Part shown: one piece after another, positions 1-8,522 of the stretch
Layout of the letters: each line of letters opens with the position of its first letter
How positions within the stretch are numbered: the first letter of the stretch is position 1
From: Polaribacter sp. BM10
GTDB taxonomy: Bacteria; Bacteroidota; Bacteroidia; Flavobacteriales; Flavobacteriaceae
Direction: 5' to 3'
Assembly (NCBI RefSeq): GCF_002005425.1
Contig: NZ_CP019704.1
Coordinates: 1,756,001 to 1,820,000, forward strand
Length of the DNA stretch: 64,000 nt
Translations under genes and position numbers: made by a program
Notes under the pieces: generated by a model
Database searches by the model: none
Seen by the model: the letters and a program-made list of their open reading frames with translations, nothing else
Told to the model about the DNA's origin: nothing

Positions 1-603
1 GAAAGAAAAGTATTTAATGAATTATTTCTAGAATTAATTGACTCAGCTTATGTAGATTTTAGATTAATGACTCCTCCTTACCCTCCTCCTCCTAGTGGAA
101 TAATTTTGAGTGAAAAACAAAAAAAGGAAAACCTTGAGAATTACAAGAAATTTTTGGCTGAGTTTGAAAAAAGAAAAGCTGAAATTGAAAAAGATACCAC
201 TAGAATCGTTTTAGCAATTATTGAAAAGACTTTTCCTTTAGACAGCAGTAGTTTTAAAAATTTATCTGGTAATTATAAAGAAATAGAACCTAAAAGTCAG
301 TATTCAGATTCCAAAAACGAAAACAAAATAGACTTATCCATTTTTAATAATCACAAAAAATATCGATTCAAAAAATATTCTGAATTTCCAAAAGGTAGAA
401 AAATTTGGAGAACTAAATATCCTTTTGAACTTAAAGCTGTTATTTCGTTTTCAAAAATCTATTTTGACGAAAAAAGAGAATATGGAATAATTGAATGTGG
501 TGTTACACGTGGAAGATTAAATGGAAATGGATTGAAATTTTTCATAAAAAAAGTGTCAGGAAAATGGAAAATTGAAAAAATAGAAGTCACTTGGATTTCA
601 TAA
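1..603 (+). CDS. Hypothetical protein, 5'-truncated by window edge (cassette c1)
   Basis: The frame is open to base 1 (no stop before the ATG at 67), so the true start is probably outside the window and only the 3' part is seen. The visible ~200 residues contain a PPYPPPP stretch, a Lys/Glu-rich, probably helical segment and a C-terminal strand-rich part ending KKVSGKWKIEKIEVTW. I recognise no family. The stop lies ten bases before the R'' box of the first attC site, the usual gene-to-attC spacing in this array. If the ATG at 67 were the true start the protein would be 178 residues. Confidence 0.6.
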   Translation, partial: ERKVFNELFLELIDSAYVDFRLMTPPYPPPPSGIILSEKQKKENLENYKKFLAEFEKRKAEIEKDTTRIVLAIIEKTFPLDSSSFKNLSGNYKEIEPKSQYSDSKNENKIDLSIFNNHKKYRFKKYSEFPKGRKIWRTKYPFELKAVISFSKIYFDEKREYGIIECGVTRGRLNGNGLKFFIKKVSGKWKIEKIEVTWIS

Positions 604-612
604 AAATACTTG

Positions 613-744
613 CCCTAACACCGTGTATAATTAATTGCTGCTTTTAGCTCACTTGGAAAATCCTTCGGATTTTCGCCGTTCGTGATTTATTTAGTAGATT
701 AGTTGCTTTAACGCGCAACTAATCATAACACAAACACGTTAGAG
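613..744 (+). repeat. attC-like site 1 (end of c1)
   Basis: R'' box CCCTAAC 613-619, R' box GTTAGAG 738-744. Outer stem arms run GTGTATAATTAATTGC against GCAACTAATCATAACAC. The central hairpin is GAAAATCC-ttc-GGATTTTC. It is nearly identical to the right part of split site 44. Confidence 0.85.
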
Positions 745-1355
745 AAAACAGTGCCAAACGAAGTTTAGTGCATTTTTAAAGCTGAATTACCTCAACCTCA
801 ACTAAAAAATTTCTTGTTGAATATTAGATATAAAGTCCTTTTTTTGGGATTTAAACGCATCAAATGCTTCTGCTTTTTTAAACAAATAATTGAAACCAGA
901 AACTAGAAGTCGAATTGATTTTTTGAAACAAAATTTTTCATCGATTTTTTTTTTGAGTTGTTTATAAGTAAAATGTTAGTGCTTTATTTGGAAAATATTT
1001 GTTTGCGTTCTGATTCAATCTAATCCAAAAAAAACTAATCACTTATCCACCTTTTTTCCTAAATCTAAATGCTAAGAAACTTAGTCAATTTTTGCAAATA
1101 AATTGTATTTTAAGTAAATATTTAGATACTTAGTTCAATTGCATTCTGCTTCGATTTTTAACGAAAAAAAGAAACATGTATTTTAAGGTAAGTAAGTGAT
1201 CAACTTTTACTTTTAGCGGCACTGCTCTATCTAACAACGTGTATTAAAAATTGCTACCTATAGCTTGTTTACGAAAACTTTACCTTTTTTTCTAAGTGAG
1301 TATTTATTTGTGTACTTTAGTGTTTTAAAAACGCAAAATTCAATACACAAATGCG
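739..1355 (+). repeat. ORF-less cassette c2, family A copy 1 (617 bp)
   Basis: Complete 617-bp cassette including its attC. The ends are complementary: GTTAGAGaaaaCAGTGCC at the start, GGCACTGctctatCTAAC at the end. There is no intact gene with a start codon. On the - strand an open stretch of 57 codons (975 down to 802) contains FDAFKSQKKDFISNIQQ but has no ATG, and looks like the end of a decayed gene. Identical by eye to c3, c9, c11, c17 and c33. Confidence 0.85.
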
Positions 1356-1361
1356 TTAGAG
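1229..1361 (+). repeat. attC-like site 2 (end of c2, family A type)
   Basis: R'' ATCTAAC 1229-1235 and R' GTTAGAG 1355-1361. The outer arms GTGTATTAAAAATTGC and CAAAATTCAATACAC are preserved. The central hairpin of other sites is replaced by a T-rich segment. Confidence 0.8.
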
Positions 1362-1972
1362 AAAACAGTGCCAAACGAAGTTTAGTGCATTTTTAAAGCT
1401 GAATTACCTCAACCTCAACTAAAAAATTTCTTGTTGAATATTAGATATAAAGTCCTTTTTTTGGGATTTAAACGCATCAAATGCTTCTGCTTTTTTAAAC
1501 AAATAATTGAAACCAGAAACTAGAAGTCGAATTGATTTTTTGAAACAAAATTTTTCATCGATTTTTTTTTTGAGTTGTTTATAAGTAAAATGTTAGTGCT
1601 TTATTTGGAAAATATTTGTTTGCGTTCTGATTCAATCTAATCCAAAAAAAACTAATCACTTATCCACCTTTTTTCCTAAATCTAAATGCTAAGAAACTTA
1701 GTCAATTTTTGCAAATAAATTGTATTTTAAGTAAATATTTAGATACTTAGTTCAATTGCATTCTGCTTCGATTTTTAACGAAAAAAAGAAACATGTATTT
1801 TAAGGTAAGTAAGTGATCAACTTTTACTTTTAGCGGCACTGCTCTATCTAACAACGTGTATTAAAAATTGCTACCTATAGCTTGTTTACGAAAACTTTAC
1901 CTTTTTTTCTAAGTGAGTATTTATTTGTGTACTTTAGTGTTTTAAAAACGCAAAATTCAATACACAAATGCG
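1356..1972 (+). repeat. ORF-less cassette c3, family A copy 2 (617 bp)
   Basis: Same 617-bp unit as c2, in direct tandem with it, with no difference seen by eye. The tandem pair means that 603-2020 holds no gene beyond the decayed - strand frame shared by all copies. Confidence 0.85.
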
Positions 1973-1978
1973 TTGGGA
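1846..1978 (+). repeat. attC-like site 3 (end of c3)
   Basis: R'' ATCTAAC 1846-1852; R' GTTGGGA 1972-1978 belongs to the next cassette. Family A type without central hairpin. Confidence 0.8.
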
Positions 1979-2020
1979 GCAAGCGAACACGAAATGATAA
2001 TTTTTAAAGTTAGGTAAATA

Positions 2021-3256
2021 TTGGAATATTATAATAAATACTTTGAAGGAGTTTTTTGGTTACCCGAAAGAGAAAATAGAAAAATTATTTCAACTTTATT
2101 TATCGATAAAAATGGAATTGCAACAATAACTTCATTAGAATCTTTAGAAATTAATGAAGATATGTTCAATAGAGTTTGGAATAATTTCAATTTAGTTTTA
2201 GGTTATATAAATTGCAACGAAAAGTCAAAAACTTATTCAATTAAATTATATGATGTAAATAAAAGTCATCAATCAAGAGGGAGATTAACAAAGTTTAAAT
2301 ACACTTGTAAAAATCCTTTAATTTCTCAATCTTACGACGAACAGATTAATTCAAATTTTTATAACTCTTTAATGCTAAATTCAGTTATTATAAATAATTG
2401 GATTCCTATTTCTGGATTTGAAAATAAATCTAATATAGAAAATAGATCTTTCGAAGTAAATCAATCTTATAAACAACCTGAAATAATAGAATTGTTTAAT
2501 AATAAAGATTATAATATTTATTTATTCTTTAGAGCTTCTGCAGGTTATAAAAATAGAAGACAATCATTTATCAATGAAAATGTATTTATAAATATAGAAA
2601 CAATTGAACATTTTGAAATACAAGAGTTACCAAAAATAAAATCTACAATAGAAAGATTATTTAACCTTTTACTATTTAAACCATTTTACTTCGAAAACAC
2701 TGAAATTCGAACGACAAATAAAAAGGATTATAAGGTTGTTAAAAAACAAAATGAACTTAACCAAAGTTTAAATAATGAAATTGAGTTTGAAATTTTCAAG
2801 AATCAATCTCAAAATATTATTTTAAAATGGTTTGAAAAACAAGATAAATTGGGACTTGCAGTTTTAAACTTTTTTAGTGTCTTTGGTCAAAAAGGTGTTT
2901 TAATTGAAAATAAGTTTTTAACATATATTTCTATTTTAGAAAACTATCACAAAAATCATATTAAGAAAAACCAAGACTTGAAATGGAGAATCAAATACTT
3001 ATTAGAAAATTCAAGCATCAAAAATATACTTAATGACATTGAGAAGTTTTCAGAAATCCTAAAAACAACAAGAAATTATCACGCTCATCTAGAAGAAAAA
3101 CATAAAGAAAAAAGTTTAAATACAGAAGATATTTATAAAGCTAATAATTTACTTGAATTTATAATTCGTGAAATACTTTTAAGAGAAATAGGAATAATTG
3201 AAAATTCTAAAACACCTTCAGAAATTATAGAATTTATAAATATATTGAATGAATAA
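2021..3256 (+). CDS. ApeA-like HEPN-domain protein, candidate anti-phage abortive infection protein (c4)
   Basis: The 411-residue protein starts with TTG. The N-terminus (EGVFWLPERENRKIISTLFID, then a predicted β-rich region) resembles the ApeA N-terminal domain. The C-terminal ~120 residues are helical and carry RNYHAH near residue 352, an R-x4-H motif typical of HEPN ribonucleases. ApeA-type proteins are known to block phage growth, presumably by RNA cleavage. That this one does so is inference. It is the only gene of cassette c4, whose ends match over nine bases (GTTGGGAGC/GCTCCCAAC). No upstream in-frame ATG is available, so the TTG start is the reasonable choice. Confidence 0.65.
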   Translation: MEYYNKYFEGVFWLPERENRKIISTLFIDKNGIATITSLESLEINEDMFNRVWNNFNLVLGYINCNEKSKTYSIKLYDVNKSHQSRGRLTKFKYTCKNPLISQSYDEQINSNFYNSLMLNSVIINNWIPISGFENKSNIENRSFEVNQSYKQPEIIELFNNKDYNIYLFFRASAGYKNRRQSFINENVFINIETIEHFEIQELPKIKSTIERLFNLLLFKPFYFENTEIRTTNKKDYKVVKKQNELNQSLNNEIEFEIFKNQSQNIILKWFEKQDKLGLAVLNFFSVFGQKGVLIENKFLTYISILENYHKNHIKKNQDLKWRIKYLLENSSIKNILNDIEKFSEILKTTRNYHAHLEEKHKEKSLNTEDIYKANNLLEFIIREILLREIGIIENSKTPSEIIEFINILNE

Positions 3257-3264
3257 AAGCCAGC

Positions 3265-3397
3265 TCCCAACACCGTATAAACTTTATTGCTGGTTTTAGC
3301 TCACTTGGGAAATTCCTCCGGAATTTCGCCGTTCGTGTTTTATTTAGTAAATTCACTACTTAAACAACGCAACAAAGCTTATACAACAACGTTAGCA
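3265..3397 (+). repeat. attC-like site 4 (end of c4)
   Basis: R'' TCCCAAC 3265-3271, R' GTTAGCA 3391-3397. Central hairpin GAAATTCC-tcc-GGAATTTC is a paired sequence variant of the common hairpin. Arms CGTATAAACTTTATTGC and GCAACAAAGCTTATAC pair. Confidence 0.87.
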
Positions 3398-3423
3398 ACC
3401 ATTACCAATATTATGGATAAGGA

Positions 3424-3864
3424 ATGATTAAATATGAATTAGGAAAAACAGTCTTTAATAAATACGGTGGTCATTATACCGAATTAAAAACTACACGAAA
3501 TAAAAAGAAAGTAAAAGAATTGCTTAATCAAGAATGGTTTATAATTGAAAAGAAAATAATTATTTACACCCCTTTTAAAAAATGGTGGAAAAAATTGTCA
3601 AACGGTAATAAAATAACTCTAATTGGAATTGTTTTAACTACTTTGACTTGGGGTTTAACGGAATGGTTTTCTTACAAGAAAGAGAATCTAAATAATAAAA
3701 TTGTTTTTTTAGAATCAAAGATTGACTCCTTAAATATTCTAACTGTTTCTCTAAATAATTATGTTGACTCTTTAAGTAAGCAATCTCTGTATATGAATTA
3801 TAAGATTGTCGAATGTAACGAAATGAATGAAAAACTAAAGAAAGAATTAACAACCAAAAAATAA
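3424..3864 (+). CDS. Membrane-anchored coiled-coil protein, unknown function (c5)
   Basis: 146 residues. There is a basic N-terminal ~50 residues, one transmembrane segment (ITLIGIVLTTLTWGL, about residues 61-75) and a C-terminal helical region rich in Leu, Ser and Lys that could form a coiled coil. No enzyme motif is visible. It shares cassette c5 with a 61-codon + gene and a convergent - gene, so the cassette may encode a small multi-part module. I do not recognise the family. Confidence 0.55.
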   Translation: MIKYELGKTVFNKYGGHYTELKTTRNKKKVKELLNQEWFIIEKKIIIYTPFKKWWKKLSNGNKITLIGIVLTTLTWGLTEWFSYKKENLNNKIVFLESKIDSLNILTVSLNNYVDSLSKQSLYMNYKIVECNEMNEKLKKELTTKK

Positions 3865-3909
3865 TAGGATTAACTGAATAATCTTTCATTAAAAATAAAA
3901 ATTTAAAAT

Positions 3910-4095
3910 ATGAAACTAATTGAACACAAAACAAACAACGTTATCGGAAAAATTGAATTAAGATTTTTACCTAGAAAAAACGAAAAGATATTTTTTGAAA
4001 ATAACATATATTCTATTTACGAAATAATACACTCTGAAAGTGAAGTTATATTAATTGTATTTACTAGTAATAACAATCCAATAAAACTAAAATAA
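3910..4095 (+). CDS. Small hypothetical protein (c5)
   Basis: 61 residues beginning MKLIEHKTNNVIGKIELRF, with alternating short strands and no transmembrane segment. It lies 45 bases after the preceding gene on the same strand. Its 3' end overlaps a convergent - gene by 79 bases. No family recognised. Ordinary amino-acid composition is the main support. Confidence 0.45.
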   Translation: MKLIEHKTNNVIGKIELRFLPRKNEKIFFENNIYSIYEIIHSESEVILIVFTSNNNPIKLK

Positions 4096-4223
4096 AAACC
4101 TTTTGAATGTGTAATCTCTAACTTAAAGTTTTCTATTTCTTCTGCTAACTTTTCGAATTGATTAATTTTACTTTTTAATTCATCAATGTTGGTATTGATT
4201 TTTAATTCTAATTTTTCAGTCAT
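4017..4223 (-). CDS. Small coiled-coil protein encoded antisense to cassette direction (c5)
   Basis: The sensible start is the ATG whose complement lies at 4221-4223, giving MTEKLELKINTNIDELKSK and onward, 68 residues. A longer frame would start inside the attC site and is less likely. The N-terminal half is a charged, probably helical segment. The C-terminal part overlaps the convergent + gene ending at 4095. It is one of several - strand genes in the array that overlap a + gene tail to tail. Confidence 0.45.
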   Translation of the reverse strand: MTEKLELKINTNIDELKSKINQFEKLAEEIENFKLEITHSKGFYFSFIGLLLLVNTINITSLSECIIS

Positions 4224-4243
4224 AACGTGTGAATAAAAACGGT

Positions 4244-4373
4244 TGCTAACAATGTATATAAACAATAATTTCTTTTTTCTTTACCTTTACTCATTGTAAA
4301 CCTATTAATTAATACTTAAATTGATTAGTATAGAATATTTATAAATTAATATTCATATACTAAAACGTTGGCT
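4244..4373 (+). repeat. attC-like site 5, diverged (end of c5)
   Basis: R'' TGCTAAC 4244-4250 and R' GTTGGCT 4367-4373. The interior is diverged and lacks the usual central hairpin, but ATGTATATAAACAATAAT and ATTAATATTCATATAC still give a partial outer stem. Cassette ends pair over ten bases (GTTAGCAACC/GGTTGCTAAC). Confidence 0.7.
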
Positions 4374-4385
4374 ATAATTTACAGG

Positions 4386-5153
4386 ATGAAATCAAGACTA
4401 ACATTTTTACTGTTTTTATTAATTCTAATTTCTTGTGGTAGAAACAAATATGAAAAGAAAATAATTGGAAAATGGTATGACATTAAGGAAAATAGCAAAC
4501 TTGAATTTGACAAGGATTCTTTAACTATTTCAGAACCTTTTTATTATAAAGGAATTTGGAAAGCTAATGAAAATAAAGTAAAATTCAGCTATAATAATAT
4601 GTTTAACGATTCAATAAAAAAGAACTCTTTTACATATAAATTACATAATGACACACTTTTTTTTAAATCCGATTTGAATCCTTTATCTGAAAGTTTTTTT
4701 ATAAAAGCTGAAAGTTTTACACAATTTTTGTTTAAAAAAAATAAAGTAAACATAAATTTAGGAAAAAATAAAAATGCAGAATATCAAGGTCCAAATACTA
4801 AATATGGAATTAAAATATTTATTGAATCTTGGAAAAAATCTACCATAATAAAAACTGAATATTCAAACAATTTAGAAAATCTTGAGAATGATTTAGAAAA
4901 AAAACTGAATAGTTTAAATCCATACTTCAAAGATGAATATAATGATTATATGAAAGAACGAATGACTTACGAAAAATGGATTAGAATAAATATTTTTTAT
5001 TCTCTTTTTGTAGACGAAAATATTTCTGAAGATATCGTTAAAAATATTGTTGAAAAATTACGAAAAACAAGAATAAATAAAATATATCGAGTGTATAAAA
5101 CAGAGGAAGAATATGGAATACCATTTGATAATTTGAAAGAAATAAAACTATAG
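4386..5153 (+). CDS. Lipoprotein with lipocalin-like N-terminal domain (c6)
   Basis: Translation most likely starts at ATG 4386, giving the signal MKSRLTFLLFLLILISC with lipobox LISC. A TTG frame starting in the attC would spoil the signal. After the cysteine, residues ~28-95 (KIIGKWYDIKENSKLEFDKD, then GIWKANENKVKFSY) resemble small lipocalin-type domains of Bacteroidota lipoproteins. The second half (from ~110) is a separate unknown α/β region. The stop codon TAG 5151-5153 overlaps the R'' box of the attC (TAGCCAAC). Likely membrane-anchored facing the periplasm. Function unknown. Confidence 0.65.
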   Translation: MKSRLTFLLFLLILISCGRNKYEKKIIGKWYDIKENSKLEFDKDSLTISEPFYYKGIWKANENKVKFSYNNMFNDSIKKNSFTYKLHNDTLFFKSDLNPLSESFFIKAESFTQFLFKKNKVNINLGKNKNAEYQGPNTKYGIKIFIESWKKSTIIKTEYSNNLENLENDLEKKLNSLNPYFKDEYNDYMKERMTYEKWIRINIFYSLFVDENISEDIVKNIVEKLRKTRINKIYRVYKTEEEYGIPFDNLKEIKL

Positions 5154-5283
5154 CCAACACCGTGTAAAAAAAATTGTTGGTAAAAGTCTATTTACGAAAG
5201 TCCTCACGGACTTTCTATCTGTAATTTATTTACTAACTTTAGTGCTTAAACCACACAACTTTTCTTACACAACAACGTTACCC
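5152..5283 (+). repeat. attC-like site 6 (end of c6)
   Basis: R'' AGCCAAC 5152-5158 overlaps the stop codon of the lipoprotein gene. R' GTTACCC 5277-5283. Central hairpin GAAAGTCC-tcac-GGACTTTC carries a compensated base-pair change relative to site 7. Confidence 0.87.
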
Positions 5284-5288
5284 ACAAT

Positions 5289-5870
5289 ATGAAGAAACCT
5301 ATGACATACATTATAATTACAGTAATTCTAATAATCGGAATTACATTATTTATGAAATCTGCGAATAAAGGAAAAACTAAAACAGCAGAACAAAATTCGA
5401 CTGAAAAACAAACGGAACAAAATCCTTATACTGATATGCGAAATATGGCTTTTTCGGCTACCTCTGAACAATTGGGTTTAAGTGGAATTGATAAAAATGA
5501 TGTTTATGGAATAGTTTCTGAAATGGATATGAATGGAGCAACTGCAACTGTTGTGACTTTCTCAACTGGAGACACAAGTCTTTATTTGAGTACAGGTGGA
5601 GGATTTATTGGTGCTGGACAACACGAAAGCGTTCAGAAAGTTGTGAAAAAATATGTGGAAAACGGACAAAAATATATCGAGAAAGCGACCAAAATTGAAA
5701 AAGCAGAATTACCTGAAAGCGGAATGACTAACTTCAATTTTCTGACTGAAAACGGAATTTATAGCATTTCTAAAAGTTTGAATGAACTTGAATCTGGAAA
5801 ATCGGAATTTTCAAATCTGTTCGTTGAATTGAACGAAGTAATATCTCAAATCAGAATGAAAAGCGAATAA
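5289..5870 (+). CDS. Single-pass membrane protein, unknown function (c7)
   Basis: 193 residues. One N-terminal transmembrane helix (YIIITVILIIGITLFM, residues 7-22) is followed by a low-complexity Lys/Thr/Gln linker and a ~140-residue soluble domain with a Gly-rich centre (STGGGFIGAGQHESV) and an amphipathic C-terminus. Likely anchored with the domain outside the cytoplasm. Composition is less A+T-rich than neighbours such as the c5 genes. The cassette ends match over ten bases (GTTACCCACA/TGTGGGTAAC). Family not recognised. Confidence 0.6.
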   Translation: MKKPMTYIIITVILIIGITLFMKSANKGKTKTAEQNSTEKQTEQNPYTDMRNMAFSATSEQLGLSGIDKNDVYGIVSEMDMNGATATVVTFSTGDTSLYLSTGGGFIGAGQHESVQKVVKKYVENGQKYIEKATKIEKAELPESGMTNFNFLTENGIYSISKSLNELESGKSEFSNLFVELNEVISQIRMKSE

Positions 5871-5880
5871 TAAATACTGT

Positions 5881-6011
5881 GGGTAACACCGTATATAATT
5901 TATTGCTAGTTCTAGCCTACTTACGAAAATCCTCGCGGATTTTCTATTCGGTTTATACTTGCTAAATTAAGTGTTTATCCACGCAACAAACCATATACAA
6001 CAACGTTGTAG
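5881..6011 (+). repeat. attC-like site 7 (end of c7)
   Basis: R'' GGGTAAC 5881-5887 and R' GTTGTAG 6005-6011. Central hairpin GAAAATCC-tcgc-GGATTTTC, the commonest form. Arms GTATATAATTTATTGC and GCAACAAACCATATAC. Confidence 0.9.
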
Positions 6012-6029
6012 GTAATTTAAAAATCGTAA

Positions 6030-6200
6030 GTGAAAGAATATTTTAAGAATAAAAAAAACATTCCATTTTTTATATTTATATTAATCGGAATTGGAATCGG
6101 AACTTACAAATATGATTTTATTTCTACATTAGTTGGATTTGGAATAATTATTATTTTCGGTTTAGTAATGGGAATGTTAATTAATAAATTTATTAAATAA
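6030..6200 (+). CDS. Small membrane protein with GTG start (c8)
   Basis: 56 residues read from a GTG at 6030: a basic N-terminus (MKEYFKNKKN) and two hydrophobic stretches with a YKYDF turn between them, ending VMGMLINKFIK. It starts 19 bases after the attC and is followed 23 bases later by a second membrane-protein gene, so the two form a likely bicistronic cassette. It is a typical small transmembrane hairpin of unknown role. No ATG exists at the 5' end, so the start is uncertain. Confidence 0.5.
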   Translation: MKEYFKNKKNIPFFIFILIGIGIGTYKYDFISTLVGFGIIIIFGLVMGMLINKFIK

Positions 6201-6223
6201 CCTGAAAAGAACTTATTAATTAA

Positions 6224-6643
6224 ATGAATCTTGAAAACAAAAATGAATTAAAAAAACAAGACAGAACAATAAGGAAAAGTCTTGCTTTTGTTTTTATTCC
6301 AATCCTTATCTTTCTAATTATAGTTGTCGTTATTCAAAATAATTCTGAAAGTTACCTTGAAAAAGAATATCTAAAAATAAGAAACGAATCATATTCTGGA
6401 AAAGTAACGAATCTTTTGTTGAATAGAATGAAAGGGAGAATGAGACCTATTTTAATAGACAATAAATTTGAAAAAGAAGTTCCTTATTTTATACACGAAA
6501 AACTGAATGTTGGAGATTCTTTATTCAAAAAAGGTGAATCTGATTTTGAATATTATATTTTGAATTCAAAAAAAGATACAATTGAGAGAGATTTGAATAA
6601 ATTTCATAGGGAAAAATATTTTGACAAACTGAATGAAAAATAA
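6224..6643 (+). CDS. Single-pass membrane protein, unknown function (c8)
   Basis: 139 residues: a charged N-terminus, one transmembrane helix (LAFVFIPILIFLIIVVVI, residues ~24-41) and a ~95-residue hydrophilic domain with short strands (SYSGKVTNLLLNRMKGRMR). It follows the 56-residue membrane protein of the same cassette. No catalytic motif seen, family not recognised. Confidence 0.55.
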   Translation: MNLENKNELKKQDRTIRKSLAFVFIPILIFLIIVVVIQNNSESYLEKEYLKIRNESYSGKVTNLLLNRMKGRMRPILIDNKFEKEVPYFIHEKLNVGDSLFKKGESDFEYYILNSKKDTIERDLNKFHREKYFDKLNEK

Positions 6644-6651
6644 AAAACTAC

Positions 6652-6784
6652 CTACAACAACGTATAAACTTTATTGCTTTTTATTGGCTTACTTGCGAAA
6701 GTTCTCGCGAACTTTCTTTGTTAGTTATTATTTAGTAACTTTACTGCTTAACCACGCAACAAAGCTTATACAAACACGTTAGAG
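6652..6784 (+). repeat. attC-like site 8 (end of c8)
   Basis: R'' CTACAAC 6652-6658; R' GTTAGAG 6778-6784. Central hairpin GAAAGTTC-tcgc-GAACTTTC has two compensated changes relative to the common form, which is strong evidence that the fold matters. Confidence 0.88.
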
Positions 6785-7395
6785 AAAACAGTGCCAAACG
6801 AAGTTTAGTGCATTTTTAAAGCTGAATTACCTCAACCTCAACTAAAAAATTTCTTGTTGAATATTAGATATAAAGTCCTTTTTTTGGGATTTAAACGCAT
6901 CAAATGCTTCTGCTTTTTTAAACAAATAATTGAAACCAGAAACTAGAAGTCGAATTGATTTTTTGAAACAAAATTTTTCATCGATTTTTTTTTTGAGTTG
7001 TTTATAAGTAAAATGTTAGTGCTTTATTTGGAAAATATTTGTTTGCGTTCTGATTCAATCTAATCCAAAAAAAACTAATCACTTATCCACCTTTTTTCCT
7101 AAATCTAAATGCTAAGAAACTTAGTCAATTTTTGCAAATAAATTGTATTTTAAGTAAATATTTAGATACTTAGTTCAATTGCATTCTGCTTCGATTTTTA
7201 ACGAAAAAAAGAAACATGTATTTTAAGGTAAGTAAGTGATCAACTTTTACTTTTAGCGGCACTGCTCTATCTAACAACGTGTATTAAAAATTGCTACCTA
7301 TAGCTTGTTTACGAAAACTTTACCTTTTTTTCTAAGTGAGTATTTATTTGTGTACTTTAGTGTTTTAAAAACGCAAAATTCAATACACAAATGCG
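6779..7395 (+). repeat. ORF-less cassette c9, family A copy 3 (617 bp)
   Basis: Same unit as c2 and c3 but about 4.8 kb away, between unrelated cassettes. This is the signature of independent excision and insertion rather than only tandem duplication. Confidence 0.85.
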
Positions 7396-7401
7396 TTACC
7401 T
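7269..7401 (+). repeat. attC-like site 9 (end of c9)
   Basis: R'' ATCTAAC 7269-7275, R' GTTACCT 7395-7401. Family A type. Confidence 0.8.
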
Positions 7402-7406
7402 ACAAT

Positions 7407-8384
7407 ATGAGAAAAACGATTTTCATACTAACATTTTTTATTATTACTGGTGCTTTTTCGCAAGAAAAAAAGCTAGGAAAAGGTGAATTAAAATATTATA
7501 AAGAACTTATTAAGCATTTTAAATCTAAATCAATAAATAAAGATTCAATTGACTGGGAATATTTTGAAAAAAAAGTATTAACAAAAGCTCTTGTTTCTAG
7601 AAATTCAGCGATTAAAACAGCATTGACCTTAAATGGAGAAAGTCACTCTTTTTATTACAGAATAGATAATAAAACAAAAATCTATGGAAATTTTGAGTCA
7701 AAATCTTTTCTTGGAGAAAGAAAGAAAATAAATGATATCAAAATTGAAAATACAGGTTTTATTAAAATAAACCACTTTGTTTCATCAAAAGTAAGTCTCA
7801 AAGAAACAATTGAAAAATCTAAATTTTATATAAATAAGAATATTAAAAATATTAAGTCTAATGATAGTGAAAAATTGAAATGTTGGATTATTGACTTACG
7901 AAATAATGGCGGTGGAAGTATGTGGCCAATGATAGTTTCACTGACTCCTTTTTTAAAGGAAGGAAATATAGGTTACACAGTTAAAGGGAAAAAAGAAACT
8001 AATTGGAGAAAAATGAATGGTGAAATTTTTTATGGAAAAAGAAATAAAACAAAAAAATATTTAGGAAAGCCTTTCGATTATTCTTTAAAAAACCCAGAAA
8101 TCAAAGTTGCTGTATTAATTAACGAATGGACAGCTAGTTCAGCAGAAGCAACAGCAATTGCACTTATGAGTAATTCTAATGTGAAATTTTTTGGTACAAA
8201 AACATTTGGTTACCCTTCAAACAATACAAGTATTAAAATGAAAAGTGGAGATTACCTTCACTTAACAACAGGATTTTGGAAAAATTATCTTGGCATTAAG
8301 ATTTCAAATTCAATAAAACCAAATGAGATTGCAAATTCAGAAAAAGATTTGGTTGAAAAAATAACTAATTGGATAAATGAATAA
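7407..8384 (+). CDS. Exported S41-family (C-terminal processing type) serine peptidase-like protein (c10)
   Basis: The start is ATG 7407, just after the R' box. An in-frame extension upstream would read through the attC and is discarded. Residues 1-17 (MRKTIFILTFFIITGAF) are a signal peptide, with cleavage expected near SQ. The core shows S41/TSPc hallmarks: WIIDLRNNGGGSMWPMI, then VAVLINEWTASSAEATAIAL with the likely nucleophile Ser in TASSAE, then GTKTFGYPSN with the likely catalytic Lys. At 325 residues it lacks an obvious PDZ domain, as in short Bacteroidota S41 proteins. Substrate unknown. Sole gene of its cassette, ends matching over ten bases. Confidence 0.85.
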   Translation: MRKTIFILTFFIITGAFSQEKKLGKGELKYYKELIKHFKSKSINKDSIDWEYFEKKVLTKALVSRNSAIKTALTLNGESHSFYYRIDNKTKIYGNFESKSFLGERKKINDIKIENTGFIKINHFVSSKVSLKETIEKSKFYINKNIKNIKSNDSEKLKCWIIDLRNNGGGSMWPMIVSLTPFLKEGNIGYTVKGKKETNWRKMNGEIFYGKRNKTKKYLGKPFDYSLKNPEIKVAVLINEWTASSAEATAIALMSNSNVKFFGTKTFGYPSNNTSIKMKSGDYLHLTTGFWKNYLGIKISNSIKPNEIANSEKDLVEKITNWINE

Positions 8385-8390
8385 TACTGT

Positions 8391-8522
8391 AGGTAACACC
8401 GTATAAAATTAATTGCTAGTGCGAACTTACTTACGAAAATCCTCGCGGATTTTCTATTCGGTTTGTATTTGCTAAATTAGGTGCTAAAACCACGCAACTA
8501 ATCTTATACCACAACGTTAGAG
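8391..8522 (+). repeat. attC-like site 10 (end of c10)
   Basis: R'' AGGTAAC 8391-8397; R' GTTAGAG 8516-8522. Hairpin GAAAATCC-tcgc-GGATTTTC. Arms GTATAAAATTAATTGC and GCAACTAATCTTATAC. Confidence 0.9.

Noticed and set aside
7305..7406. N-terminal extension of the S41 peptidase through the attC site
   Set aside because: The downstream ATG at 7407 begins a perfect signal peptide. The same reasoning applies to long frames starting at 34935, 40350 and 18679.
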